Shown here one piece after another: positions 35,761 to 47,500 of a stretch of DNA of 64,000 nt. The stretch is from CAYSCZ01 sp051155775 (lineage in GTDB: Bacteria > Bacteroidota > Bacteroidia > Cytophagales > Cyclobacteriaceae), in the NCBI GenBank assembly GCA_051155775.1, contig DAXETV010000002.1, positions 15,306 through 79,305 of the forward strand, written 5' to 3'. Every line of letters begins with the position of its first letter. Positions within the stretch are counted from its first letter, which is position 1. The notes under the pieces are model-generated. The model ran no database searches and was not told the origin of the DNA. It saw only the letters and a list, made by a program, of their open reading frames with translations. The translations under genes and the position numbers were made by a program.

Positions 35761-37317
35761 ATGAGAAAGATCTTTATTGCTAAAATCAAAATAAGCCTTG
35801 TACTTGCCTTTGTTTTTATAGGCCAGGCTTGTACCAATCTTGAAGAGAAGGCTTTTAGTGTCGTTACTGCTGATAACTTCTTCACTAACGATGAAGAATT
35901 TATTTCAGCACTAGGTGCTGCATATACTTCCATGTATTTTATGATGAACCACAATAACTGGTATTCTTTTCAAGAAGTATCTACAGATGAGATGGCTATT
36001 CCTCAAAAAGGTGCTGACTGGTTTGATGGTGGTCAATGGATAAGAACCCACCGCCACGAGTGGTTACCAGATGAACAAGGTATTAACGGCATGTGGAATT
36101 CATTCTTTCAGGGAATCAACAATACCAATCGCTTAATAGAACAATTTGAAGCCATTGAATCTGATGAATCTGCTGCATTTGTTTCAGAATTAAAAGGTTT
36201 AAGGGCCTTCTTTTACTACTTTTTATTAGATAATTTTGGTAATGTTCCAATCGTCGATAAGTTTAGTGGAGAAACACCGGAAGAAACAGCCGCCTTATCA
36301 GAACCTTCCAACAATGCTGACTTTCAGGCAGGTAGAAATGAAGTTTTCAATTTTGTTGAAACGGAATTAACCACGGGTCTGGATAACCTACCAACAAATG
36401 TTGACAACAGTACCTACGCCAGGATGACACAGTGGGCGGCTCGGTTTTTATTGGCAAAACTATATTTAAATGCTGAAGTTTACACCGGTACTGCCAGGTG
36501 GCAGGATGTGATCACCCAATGTGATGCCATTATTAATAGCGGAAATTACAGTCTTGCCGGTAATTTCTTTGATAATTTCGTTACCGAGAACTCTGGATCA
36601 CCGGAATTTATACTAGCCATTCCTTATGATGAAGTATTTGCAACCGGATTTAATCTTCCGCAGATGACGCTCCACTATCAAAGTCAGTTTACTTTTGATT
36701 TAGCACAACAACCATGGAATGGTTACACAGCACTGGAAGACCTGTACAACTCTTATGATGATAGTGATGTAAGAAAGACAGGACTACTTGAAGGTCCTCA
36801 ATTTAGCTCTGGTGGAGAGCCTTTAATAGATGCTTCATCTGAGGCTGCTGATCCTGATGGCCCAGAAATAAACTTCACCCCTGAAATTAATGAACTTGAG
36901 CCTGGAGCTCTAAGACAAGCAGGTACTAGAGTTCATAAGTGGAGATATGAAACCGGATCACAACCTGATCTTAATAATGATTTTGGTATCTTCCGCTATG
37001 CTGATGTAGTCATGATGAAAGCAGAAGCGCTTTTAAAACTTGGAAATGCAGGAGAGGCTTTAACATTAGTAAATCAAATCAGGGAACGGGCTGGTGTAGC
37101 ACCTTACACTGAATTAACATTGGAAAACCTAGAGGAAGAAAGAAGAAGGGAATTTTTCATGGAGGGATGGAGAAGACAAGATCAAATAAGGTTTGGATCC
37201 TGGGATGATATCTGGTGGGAAAAAACCAGGGACACTGAAGACTTCAGAATTGTATACCCGATTCCAAGGGATCAGTTAGATGCTAACCAAAACCTGGTTC
37301 AGAATCCCGGCTACTAA
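35761..37317 (+). CDS. SusD/RagB family surface nutrient-binding lipoprotein
   Basis: 518-residue lipoprotein that lids the SusC barrel and binds substrate. The signal peptide ends in a lipobox (FIGQAC, Cys about residue 21). The fold markers of SusD are present: a TPR-like helical region (GLRAFFYYFLLDNFGNVPIV, about 145–165; LLAKLYLNAEVYTG), then FRYADVVMMKAEALLKLGN and the closing ERRREFFMEGWRRQDQIRFG and YPIPRDQLDANQNLVQNPGY. A strong intrinsic terminator follows 23 bp downstream, separating susCD from the FG-GAP genes. Confidence 0.95.
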   Translation: MRKIFIAKIKISLVLAFVFIGQACTNLEEKAFSVVTADNFFTNDEEFISALGAAYTSMYFMMNHNNWYSFQEVSTDEMAIPQKGADWFDGGQWIRTHRHEWLPDEQGINGMWNSFFQGINNTNRLIEQFEAIESDESAAFVSELKGLRAFFYYFLLDNFGNVPIVDKFSGETPEETAALSEPSNNADFQAGRNEVFNFVETELTTGLDNLPTNVDNSTYARMTQWAARFLLAKLYLNAEVYTGTARWQDVITQCDAIINSGNYSLAGNFFDNFVTENSGSPEFILAIPYDEVFATGFNLPQMTLHYQSQFTFDLAQQPWNGYTALEDLYNSYDDSDVRKTGLLEGPQFSSGGEPLIDASSEAADPDGPEINFTPEINELEPGALRQAGTRVHKWRYETGSQPDLNNDFGIFRYADVVMMKAEALLKLGNAGEALTLVNQIRERAGVAPYTELTLENLEEERRREFFMEGWRRQDQIRFGSWDDIWWEKTRDTEDFRIVYPIPRDQLDANQNLVQNPGY

Positions 37318-37340
37318 AATTATAATTTAAATATTTTTAA

Positions 37341-37375
37341 AAGGAAGCAACTTACTATTGCTTCCTTTTTTATTT
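37341..37375 (+). terminator. Intrinsic terminator after susD
   Basis: AAGGAAGCAA (37341–37350), a 7-base loop and TTGCTTCCTT (37358–37367), followed by a T-rich run, form a 10-bp stem. It sits between susD and the first FG-GAP gene. It could fully or partly uncouple susCD expression from the downstream genes. Confidence 0.85.
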
Positions 37376-37391
37376 TAATTACCCCTGTTTT

Positions 37392-40300
37392 ATGAGGTTT
37401 ATATTTTTTTTACTCATACTATTATGGGCCTTATCATGCTCCAGGATAAAGGATAATGTTACATTATTTACACGTCTTGACAACAAAAAAATTGGGATAG
37501 GTTTTGAAAATAACGTAACATATACCGAACGCTTTAATGTCTATACCTATAGAAATTTCTATAATGGCGGTGGTGTCGGTATTGGTGATATCAATAATGA
37601 TGGACTGGAGGATATATTTTTTTGTGGCAATCAGGTATCCAATAGTCTTTATTTAAATCAGGGAAAGTTTGAATTTAAAGACATTACTGAGCAAGCTGGT
37701 GTAGCTAGCCATGGGGTATGGTCTACAGGTGTCAGCATGGTTGATATTAACGGGGATGGTTGGCTGGATATCTATGTATGTAAATCCGGTGACCCGGAAG
37801 GAAAAAACAGGCATAATGAGCTATTCATCAATAATGGAAACCTAACCTTCACAGAAAAATCTGAAGCATATAACCTGGCTGATCTGGGTTTATCCACGCA
37901 TGCAGCTTTTTTCGATTATGATAAAGATGGTGACCTGGATTGTTACTTGTTGAATAACTCCTTCAAGACTATCGGTAAATTTGATATTGTCAAAGACCAA
38001 AGAGAAATTCCAGATTCTTTAGGAGGAAATAAACTATATAAAAACATTGGAGATAAATTTATCAATGTTAGCCAGGAAGCAGGGATCTATAGTAGCAATA
38101 TTGGTTTTGGTCTCGGGGTGACCATAGGAGATATCAATAATGATAACTGGCTGGATATTTATGTCTCCAATGACTTTTTTGAAAAAGATTATCTGTACAT
38201 TAATAACCAGGATGGAACATTCTCTGAATCCCTGGAAACTTACATCCAGGAAATTAGTATGGGATCCATGGGCGCCGACATGGCGGATTTAAATAATGAT
38301 GGCTATCCAGAAATATATGTTACCGATATGCTCCCGGAACGTGAGGATAGATTAAAAACGAAGACGCAGTATGAAAGCTGGGATAAATATCAGTTAAACC
38401 TAAAAAATGGTTATTATCATCAGTTCACCAGGAATATGCTCCAATTAAATAATAAAGGTCAGTCATTTAGTGAAATTGGCCGATTGACGGATACCTATGC
38501 CACCGATTGGAGTTGGGGCGCCTTAATTTTCGATTTCAATAATGACGGCCTGCAAGATATTTTCGTAGCCAATGGCATTTTCAAAGACCTTCTTGATCAG
38601 GACTACATTAATTATATGGCTGATCCTGAGACAGTAAGGGAGATCCTGAAAAGGGACAATGCAGTGCTTAAAAAAATGATTGATATGATGCCATCGGAAG
38701 CATTAAAAAACTATGCATTCATTAATAAGGGAAATTTAGCGTTCTCTAATCTTGCCGATAGCTTAGGATTAGGTGAACCAAGTTTCTCTAATGGATCTGC
38801 TTATGGCGACCTCGATAACGATGGAGACCTGGACCTGGTGACCAATAATACAAACATGGAGCCCTTTATCTACCAAAACAATACAGAATCACTTTTACCG
38901 AATCACCACTACTTAAGAGTAAAACTGACAAGCACAAAAAAAAATAAGCAGGCCCTGGGAAGTAAGTTGTCCTTATGGTGTAATGGAAAATTATTTTATC
39001 GTGAGATTAATACCATGAGAGGATTTCAATCAACAGTAGGAGAAACTGTTGTCTTTGGTCTGGGAAAATTGAACATTATAGACTCCTTAATCGTTCACTG
39101 GCCAATAAATGGGAAAACTATTTTAAGAAATATTAAGGTTGATCAAACAATAAACATTGACCAAAAGGATGCTAAAATTCAAACCATCGAAATAAATAAT
39201 TCAAATCCTGAACCACTACTTGAGCCATCACCAATCAACATAGATTTCGTTCACATTGAAAACAATTTTGTGGATTTTGACAGGGAACGCCTCACCTATC
39301 ACATGTTATCACAGGAAGGGCCGTGCATCTGTACAGGAGATGCCAATGGCGATAAATTAACTGACATTTATATTGGTGGGGCCAAAGATCATAGTGGGCA
39401 ACTGTTTCTCTGGGAAAGCGACGGATTTAAAGTGAAGTCTATCCCCATTTTTGACTCTGACAAATTATCTGAGGACACTGATTGTAAATTCTTAGATATT
39501 AATAATGATGGTTTTGATGAGCTATATGTCGCCAGCGGTGGCTCTGAATTTTCACCAGGCGCGCTAGGCCTTCAGGATAGACTATACATCAACACTCGTA
39601 AGGAAAATATTTATAACCTAAGCGCAAAGTTACCTCTTAAAAACGAAAATACCGCCACGGTTGAAGTAACTGATTATAATAGAGATGGGTATACCGATCT
39701 GTTTATCGGAATCCGTGCTGAATCCTTTAAATATGGATATCCTGTTAATGGTTATCTACTAAAAAACGTCAATGGGAAATTTGAGGATGTGACTGACAGG
39801 GCGGCTCCTGAACTAAAAAATATAGGTATGATAACTGATGCTGTTTGGTCAGATTATGATCTTGATAATGACCCAGATCTTTTAGTTGTTGGTGATTGGA
39901 TGCCGCTTACACTATTCAAAAATGAAAACAACCGATTTTACAAAGAAGTTATTAACCCCAATACGAGTAAAGGCATTTGGAATACAATCGAAAAAGCTGA
40001 CCTGGATGGCGACGGCGATGATGATTATGTAATCGGAAATATTGGATCCAATTCCATGTTCAAAGCATCGACCTTCCGTCCACTGGAAATGTATGTTAAT
40101 GACTTTGACAGAAATGGGACTTCTGAGCAAATTATTACTTGCTACAATGGTGACAAATCATATCCGATGGTCACTAAAAAGGACCTGATCATGCAACTCC
40201 CCGAATTAAAAAAGAAATATCTCAAGTTTAAGGATTATAAGGAGCAAACCATTCAGGATATTTTTAATGAGAATCAACTGCAAAGTGCTATTGTAAATGA

Positions 40301-40670
40301 AGTAAATAACAATCAGAATACCTTGTTGATCAATCATACGGATAGCTTTCAAATAAAGTCCCTGCCTCGTAAAGCTCAGATTGCCCCTATCCATGCCATT
40401 GAGTTTGCAGATTTAAATAAAGATGGATTAATGGATATTATTGCAGGAGGGAATTTCTATGCCGCAAAACCTGAAGTTGGAAAATATGACGCTTCCTATG
40501 GTTGGGTATTAATTAATCAGGGAAATAATGAATTTAAAGTGATTGAACATCAGCAATCTGGTCTGCAAATCTCCGGAGAAGTAAGATCAATCAAAAACAT
40601 TCCATTTGAGACAAATAAACTACTGGTTTTTGGAAGAAACGATGATTCATTAGTTGTTTATCAATATTAA
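37392..40670 (+). CDS. FG-GAP/VCBS-repeat and ASPIC/UnbV lipoprotein (paralogue 1 of 3)
   Basis: 1092-residue exported lipoprotein (lipobox ALSC, Cys about residue 16). Most of it consists of FG-GAP/VCBS blades with calcium-loop-like motifs DINNDGLEDI, DINGDGWLDI, DKDGDLDCYL and others, expected to form one or two beta-propellers. An ASPIC/UnbV module (about 520–590, LGSKLSLWCNGK, GLGKLNIIDSLIVHWP) lies between the first and second propeller halves, as in CRTAC1-like proteins. It shares with its neighbours the signatures FYNGGGV (about residue 55) and HIENNFVDFDRERL. Such proteins often accompany SusCD pairs in Cytophagales; their activity is unknown. Confidence 0.88.
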   Translation: MRFIFFLLILLWALSCSRIKDNVTLFTRLDNKKIGIGFENNVTYTERFNVYTYRNFYNGGGVGIGDINNDGLEDIFFCGNQVSNSLYLNQGKFEFKDITEQAGVASHGVWSTGVSMVDINGDGWLDIYVCKSGDPEGKNRHNELFINNGNLTFTEKSEAYNLADLGLSTHAAFFDYDKDGDLDCYLLNNSFKTIGKFDIVKDQREIPDSLGGNKLYKNIGDKFINVSQEAGIYSSNIGFGLGVTIGDINNDNWLDIYVSNDFFEKDYLYINNQDGTFSESLETYIQEISMGSMGADMADLNNDGYPEIYVTDMLPEREDRLKTKTQYESWDKYQLNLKNGYYHQFTRNMLQLNNKGQSFSEIGRLTDTYATDWSWGALIFDFNNDGLQDIFVANGIFKDLLDQDYINYMADPETVREILKRDNAVLKKMIDMMPSEALKNYAFINKGNLAFSNLADSLGLGEPSFSNGSAYGDLDNDGDLDLVTNNTNMEPFIYQNNTESLLPNHHYLRVKLTSTKKNKQALGSKLSLWCNGKLFYREINTMRGFQSTVGETVVFGLGKLNIIDSLIVHWPINGKTILRNIKVDQTINIDQKDAKIQTIEINNSNPEPLLEPSPINIDFVHIENNFVDFDRERLTYHMLSQEGPCICTGDANGDKLTDIYIGGAKDHSGQLFLWESDGFKVKSIPIFDSDKLSEDTDCKFLDINNDGFDELYVASGGSEFSPGALGLQDRLYINTRKENIYNLSAKLPLKNENTATVEVTDYNRDGYTDLFIGIRAESFKYGYPVNGYLLKNVNGKFEDVTDRAAPELKNIGMITDAVWSDYDLDNDPDLLVVGDWMPLTLFKNENNRFYKEVINPNTSKGIWNTIEKADLDGDGDDDYVIGNIGSNSMFKASTFRPLEMYVNDFDRNGTSEQIITCYNGDKSYPMVTKKDLIMQLPELKKKYLKFKDYKEQTIQDIFNENQLQSAIVNEVNNNQNTLLINHTDSFQIKSLPRKAQIAPIHAIEFADLNKDGLMDIIAGGNFYAAKPEVGKYDASYGWVLINQGNNEFKVIEHQQSGLQISGEVRSIKNIPFETNKLLVFGRNDDSLVVYQY

Positions 40671-40677
40671 TACTGAT

Positions 40678-41265
40678 ATGCAAGCTTTCTATATAACCAT
40701 CTTTATTGTATTACTTACTTTTGGATGTACTTCGCAATCAGCGGTAGAAAAAATGATTAATAAAGGTCTGTCCAGTGGAGAAAGGTATGATTCTTTGTTT
40801 CTTGGATTATCCCTGGGCATGCCTAAGCAAGCTTTCCTTGATCATTGTACCCAATTAAACAAGAAAAAGATGATCACCAACACAGGGAGAAATTATTCTG
40901 TGTTATATTTAATAGATGAGCTTGATCATCAGGCAAGGATGAGCTTCTACCCTACATTCTGGAATAAAAAAATCGCTTATATGTCGGTATTATTCGAATA
41001 TACCGCCTGGGCACCCTGGAACAGGGAAATGTTTTCGGACTCCCTCAGTCTTGATATTATTGAATTATATAAAGACTGGTATGACATGAAGTTTATCACC
41101 TTGGAAGAAGAAAATAAATTAAAATATGTAAGTGTAAAGGGTAATAAACTCATTGAGGTTATGCCAAAAGACGACCGGGATGTTATCGTACACATCACAG
41201 ACCTACAAGCCAAAAATGAAATTGAAGAAAATGGAAAAGAGAACGAAATACGTTATAAATTTTAG
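40678..41265 (+). CDS. Small lipoprotein, unknown function
   Basis: 195-residue exported protein. From the ATG at 40678 it has a good lipoprotein signal peptide (IFIVLLTFGC, Cys about residue 17); an upstream in-frame ATG at 40654 overlaps the previous gene and adds 8 unlikely residues. The mature part, with FLGLSLGMPKQAFLDHC, resembles a small domain preceding substrate-binding regions, but I do not recognise a family. The gene lies 7 bp after FG-GAP gene 1, and its end overlaps the start of FG-GAP gene 2 by 35 bp, so it is embedded in the same operon. Confidence 0.7.
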   Translation: MQAFYITIFIVLLTFGCTSQSAVEKMINKGLSSGERYDSLFLGLSLGMPKQAFLDHCTQLNKKKMITNTGRNYSVLYLIDELDHQARMSFYPTFWNKKIAYMSVLFEYTAWAPWNREMFSDSLSLDIIELYKDWYDMKFITLEEENKLKYVSVKGNKLIEVMPKDDRDVIVHITDLQAKNEIEENGKENEIRYKF

Positions 41266-44200
41266 TTTAATTGGCATTGCATTAACCATTCTTTGTTCTT
41301 GTGATTACCAAAAAAAGCCTGAAAAATTATTTTCATTGCTCACAGCCAAAGAAACTGGCGTAGATTTTATAAATCAGTTGAAATATGATGAGGATTTCAA
41401 CATTTATACCTATCGAAATTTTTACAATGGCGGCGGTGTAGCTTTAGGCGATATCGATAATGATGGATGGATCGACATGTACCTAACCGCTAACATGGGT
41501 CCTAATAGGCTTTACAGAAATACAGGCGATTTTGAATTCGAAGATATATCAGAGAAAGCTGGTGTCATAGGTGACAAAGCGTGGTCAACCGGGGTTACTA
41601 TGGCTGACATTAATGGAGACGGATGGATCGACATCTATGTCTGCAATTCCGGTGATGTGGAAGGAGATAATAAGCAAAACGAACTTTTCATCAACCAGAA
41701 AAATGGAACTTTCCGGGAAATGGCCGAGCAGTATGGCCTGGATGACCGGGGATTGTCAACGCACGCAGCATTTTTTGATTATGACAAGGATGGAGACCTT
41801 GATATGTATTTGCTAAACAACTCTTATCAGGCAATAGGAAGCTTTAACCTCATGCGTAATGAAAGACCTAACCGAGACTCCGTCGGCGGGGATAAGCTAT
41901 ACAAAAACACGGGAAACTTTTTTGAGGATGTCGGTGAACAAGCGGGGATTTTTGGAAGCATCATCGGTTTTGGGTTAGGTGTAACCGTCGGAGATGTCAA
42001 TAAAGATGGATGGGAAGACATATTTGTTTCTAATGATTTCTTTGAAAGAGACTATTTATACATCAATAACCAGAACGGTACCTTCAAAGAAGACCTGACC
42101 AATCAAATGAAAAGTATAAGTGCTGCCTCCATGGGTGCGGACATGGCAGACCTTAACCATGATGGCTACCCGGAGATATTTGTAACTGACATGCTACCGG
42201 AAACTAATGAAAGAATGAAAACGGTAACCACCTTTGAAGATTGGGATAAATATCAATACAAACTTAAAAATGGTTACTATCATCAGTTTATCCGGAATAT
42301 GCTCCATCTCAACAACCGGAATAATACCTTTAGCGAGATCGCCAGATTGACAGGTATGGAAGCTACTGACTGGAGCTGGGGTGCTTTAATTTTTGATTTT
42401 GAGAATGATGGCAACCGGGATGTATTCATCGCTAATGGTATATACCAGGACCTTACCAACCAGGATTACCTGCAATATATTTCCAATGAGGAAACCATGC
42501 GCATGATCGTAACCGATGAAGGTGTAAACTACAAAAAGCTTATAGATCTTATACCAATCAATAAGATCCCCAACTACGCCTTCATGTATGATGGTAATTA
42601 TCATTTCTCGAATAAATCAGATAGTCTTGGTTTAGCTACCCCAAGCCACTCCAATGGTGCTGCTTACGGGGACCTGGACAATGATGGGGACCTTGATTTA
42701 GTGGTGAACAATGTAAACATGCCATCTTTCATTTATCGAAATGAGTCTGAAAAATTAATCGCCAGCAATTACATAAAATTCCAATTAATAGGGTCCGGTA
42801 AAAACACGCAGGCCATTGGTACCCAAATAACAGCGTATTATCAGAATAAACAACAATACATTGAACAAATCAATAGCAGGGGCTTTCAATCATCGGTGGA
42901 TCCACGACCTATTCTTGGTTTGGGGAATATTGACAAAGTCGATTCAATCAAAGTGAGATGGCCAAACGGAAAATACACGGTCCTGAGAGAGATAGCCGTT
43001 AATCAAACATTGACGCTAAAGCAGGGCGATGGGGTTGATATGAGTTATTCTAACGATGGAGATGCAAATATGTATTTCAAAAATATTACAGACAAGAATA
43101 TTTTATCAGCCAATCATACTGAAAATAATTTTGTGGACTTTGACAGAGACCGTTTGATTTATCACATGCTTTCCACGGAAGGACCACCCATGTGTAAGGG
43201 AGATATAAATGGGGATGGATTAAAAGATTTGTTTATTGGTGGTGCCAAGGATTCCCCTGCTTCCATTCATCTTCAATCACCTAACGGAATATTCAGAAAG
43301 TCAATACCAGAAGTATTTAAAGAAGACCAACTATCCGAGGATACGGATTGTGTGTTTTTTGATGTCGACAATGATGATGATCTTGACCTTTATGTGGCCA
43401 GTGGTGGCAGTGAGTTCCCTAATTCTTCTTCTGCATTAATTGACAGGCTATATCTTAATGATGGCAAAGGCAACTTTGAAAAATCTGAACAGGTTTTACC
43501 CACAACAAGATATGAGAGCACCTCAACAGTAGAACCTTTTGATTATGATAACGACGGTGACATGGATCTTTTTGTAGGTATTCGCCATAAACCGTTTTCC
43601 TATGGTATCCCGGTTAATGGTTATATACTTACTAACAATCAGGGTAAGCTTGAAAATAATACTGAAAAAACGGCGCCTGGTCTAACCAACATCGGTATGA
43701 TCACAGATGCTAAATGTCTCGATTATGATCAGGACAATGACATGGACCTGATTCTGGTTGGTGAATGGATGCCCATTACCATCTTTGAAAACCAAAATAA
43801 TCGTTTTGTAAATGTGACCAAGCATTCAGGGTTACAAGAAAAAATTGGTTGGTGGAACAAATTAGCCATCGCTGACCTGAACAATGACGGCTTAATGGAC
43901 TTGGTTATTGGAAATCATGGTACCAATTCACGCTTTAAAGCCTAAGAAGAAAAGCCGGTAAGTATGTTTTTCCATGATTTCGACCAAAACGGTACAGCCG
44001 AGCAAATCATTGCTGCTTACAATGGGGATGAATCCTATCCTCTGGCACTTAAGCATGATTTAATCAAACAGATGCCGGGACTTAAAAAGAAATACCTAAA
44101 ATATGAAAGCTTTAAAGATCAAACAGTATTCGATATATTTCCCGCAGAACAAATAGAACGGGCAGTAAAGAATACGGCAACACATCTTCAAACCTCTATT

Positions 44201-44551
44201 GCAATAAACAATGGAGACGGGACTTTTGAATTAAGTGCGTTACCCGTAGAAGCTCAGTTCTCTCCTGTTTATGCCATCCTAACCGGGGACTTTAACCAGG
44301 ACAATAACATAGATATTCTACTGGCTGGTAATTTTTACAATGCAAAACCCGAAATAGGACGTTATGATGCCAGCTATGGGACGTTGTTTACCGGCGATGG
44401 TGCAGGTAATTTTTCTTATATTTCAAATGATAAAAGTGGACTAAAAATAGATGGACAGGTTAGGGAGATGATACCCATAATGCTTGAAGGAAAAAATTTA
44501 ATAATTATTGGAAGAAATAATCAGGATGTTCAAATAATAGAAAGGATTTAA
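41231..44551 (+). pseudogene. FG-GAP/ASPIC-UnbV lipoprotein (paralogue 2 of 3), interrupted by one in-frame TAA
   Basis: The reading frame runs from ATG 41231 (lipobox ILCSC) to TAA 44549–44551, but contains a TAA at 43943–43945. Both sides are in the same frame and together give about 1105 residues, matching paralogues 1 (1092) and 3 (1109). At the stop, the neighbours read KAS (paralogue 1 KASTFRPL, paralogue 3 KASPEEPF); here it reads KA-stop-EEKP. One base (TCA to TAA) would explain it. All other features are intact: FYNGGGV, calcium-loop blades, ASPIC module (about 530–600) and HTENNFVDFDRDRL. Without readthrough, the product is a 904-residue lipoprotein lacking the last about 200 residues. 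Confidence 0.85.
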
Positions 44552-44552
44552 A

Positions 44553-47500
44553 GTGAAAAAATATTTAATACTTAGTTTTGCTACGCTTTTAGCGTGCCAG
44601 CAAGGATCAGAAAAAAATAATGGCCTGAACACTGAATCCAAAGCACCTGAAGCTCATCAGCTTTTTAGTTTTTTAAGTCCTGAAAGTACGGGCGTCTCAT
44701 TTGTCAATAAGATTCAGGATAATGAATTCGTAAATATATTAACCTATGAATACTTCTACAATGGAGGGGGAGTAGCAGCAGGTGATATCAATAACGATGG
44801 TTTAATTGATCTTTACTTCACTGCAAACCAGGGTAAGAACAAATTATACCTAAATCAGGGTGACCTAAAATTTAAAGACATAACCAAATCAGCAGGAGTA
44901 GAAAGTCCGCAGGGATGGAAAACCGGCGTTACCATGGCAGACGTTAATGGTGATGAATTGCTGGATATTTACGTTTGCAAATCCGGAAAGTATGACCCAG
45001 AAAACAGAAAAAATGTCCTTTACATCAATAATGGCGACCTGACCTTTACTGAAAAAGCCGCTGATTATGGTCTGGATGATCAGGCTTACTCAACACAGGC
45101 ACTTTTCTTTGATTATGACAATGACAACGACCTCGACCTTTATCTTCTGAACCATTCCATTCGTTTATTTCTTGGAGAGTTGGCTATGGATCTGAAAAAA
45201 CAACAAGACCCCTATGCCGGAGATAAGATCTTTGAGAACCAAAACGGTTCATTCATAGATATTTCGTCTAAAGCAAAGCTGTCACAGAATCCGCTGGGTT
45301 ATGGTCTTGGTATTGCTGCGGGTGATATAAACAATGATGGATGGACAGATCTTTACGTCTGCAATGATTATGTAGAGCCGGACTATATATACCTCAACAA
45401 TAAGGATGGCACTTTCAAAAACATCACTAAGAGCGCCACCCGGCACACCTCAAATTTTTCCATGGGTGTTGATATCAATGACATGAACAACGATGGCTTG
45501 CAGGATATTATGGTACTTGACATGGTGGCGGAAGATAACTATCGCCAAAAAACCAATATGAGGCCCATGAATCCTGAGGAATTTTATATGGCAGTTGAAA
45601 ATGGCTTTCATTATCAGTATATGTTTAATTCTCTTCAACTGAATAATGGAAACAATACATTCAGTGAGATTGCCCAACTGGCTGGTATATCCAACACCGA
45701 CTGGAGCTGGGCACCTTTATTTGCTGACCTGGATAATGATGGCTGGAAAGATATATTTGTTACCAATGGATTTAGAAAAGAGTTCTCAAACAAAGATTTT
45801 GTCAACTATAGAAAGCAACTCACTAAAAAAGCCATAAAAAAAGGTAAAGAAGTACGTTTAGAAGCTATGCGAAAACTTCTGGATCAGTTACCTGTCAATA
45901 AAATTTCTAATTACGTGTTTAAAAATAATAAGGACCTGACCTTTTCTAAAATGGTTGGAAAATGGGGATTTGACCAACCATCTCATTCTAATGGTGCTAC
46001 ATTTGCTGACCTGGACAATGACGGAGATCTTGAGGTAATCATTAATAATATTGATCACCCTGCTTTCATTTATGAGAATAACAGTGAATCTGGTAACTAC
46101 CTCCAGGTTCAATTTAATGGCCCGAAATATAACACTTCGGGCATAGGCGCAAAAATCACAATACAAACCGATGAGGCAACCCAGCACTATCAGCACTTTT
46201 TAACCCGTGGTTATCAATCATCGATGAGCGATAGAATACATGTGGGCCTTGGAGAATACAATGAAGTAGACGAGCTCATTGTGCAATGGCCCGATGGCAG
46301 TATTCAAAAGCTGGAAAATGTGGAAGGTAATAAAATCCTGAAATTGAACCACAAAGATGCTAGTAAAGCAGAAACACCTTATTATACGGAGGATTTACTG
46401 TTTGCCGATGCAACCCAACAGTTAAAAGTCAAACATAAGCACATTGAGAACAACTTTGATGACTTCCAACGAGAGGTGTTGCTTCCACATAAAATGTCTC
46501 AGTTTGGCCCGGCATTAGCTGTCGCTGATGTAAACGGTGATGGAAAAGACGATTTTTATGTCGGCGGTGCTATGAATTTTCCCGGTGCTTTATATCTTCA
46601 AGGAAATTCCGGCTTTCAGAAAAAAAATACTCCCATTCTGTTGGATCACAAAAAATATGAAGATATCGGAGCCACTTTCCTGGACTATGATCTGGATGGC
46701 GATCAAGACCTTTTCGTGACCAGTGGAGGTAATGAATACAATGCTGGCTATGAAAACCTACAGGATAGATTATATAAAAACGATGGAAAAGGTAACTTTT
46801 CTTCAGCACAGGCAGCACTACCAGAATTATCAGAAAGCAGTGGTGTTGTAGTTTCTGATGATTATGATCAGGATGGAGACCCGGATATATTTGTCGGAGG
46901 AAGGCAGGTGCCTGGTAAGTACCCCTACCCTGCTACCAGTTACTTACTGGTAAATGACGACAATAAATTTTCCATAGCTCAACCATTTGAAAACCTGGGT
47001 ATGGTTACCGATGCAGTTTGGTCAGATGCTGATCAGGATGGTTGGAAGGACCTCTTAATCGTAGGGGAATGGATGCCTTTAACCATATTTCAAAACAACT
47101 CCGGCCATTTAAATAACATCACTAATAGTATGCAGACCGAAGAATGGACCGGATGGTGGTACAACATAACCGCAAGCGATATCGACAATGATGGGGATGA
47201 CGACTATTTATTAGGTAATCTTGGAAAAAATTACAAATACAAAGCCAGTCCGGAAGAGCCCTTCCAGGTATTCAGTGATGATTTCGATAATAACGGCCAA
47301 AATGATATAGTGCTCGGATATTACAATGACGGGACGCTGTACCCATTACGCGGACGCCAGTGTTCTTCTGAGCAGATGCCGGTTATAGCAAAAAAGTTTC
47401 CAGATTACCATTCCTTCGGCCAGGCTACATTGGAGCAGGTTTATGGGGAGGACAACCTGACCGGGGCATTAAATTATAAAGCCAATACCTTCACCTCCAT

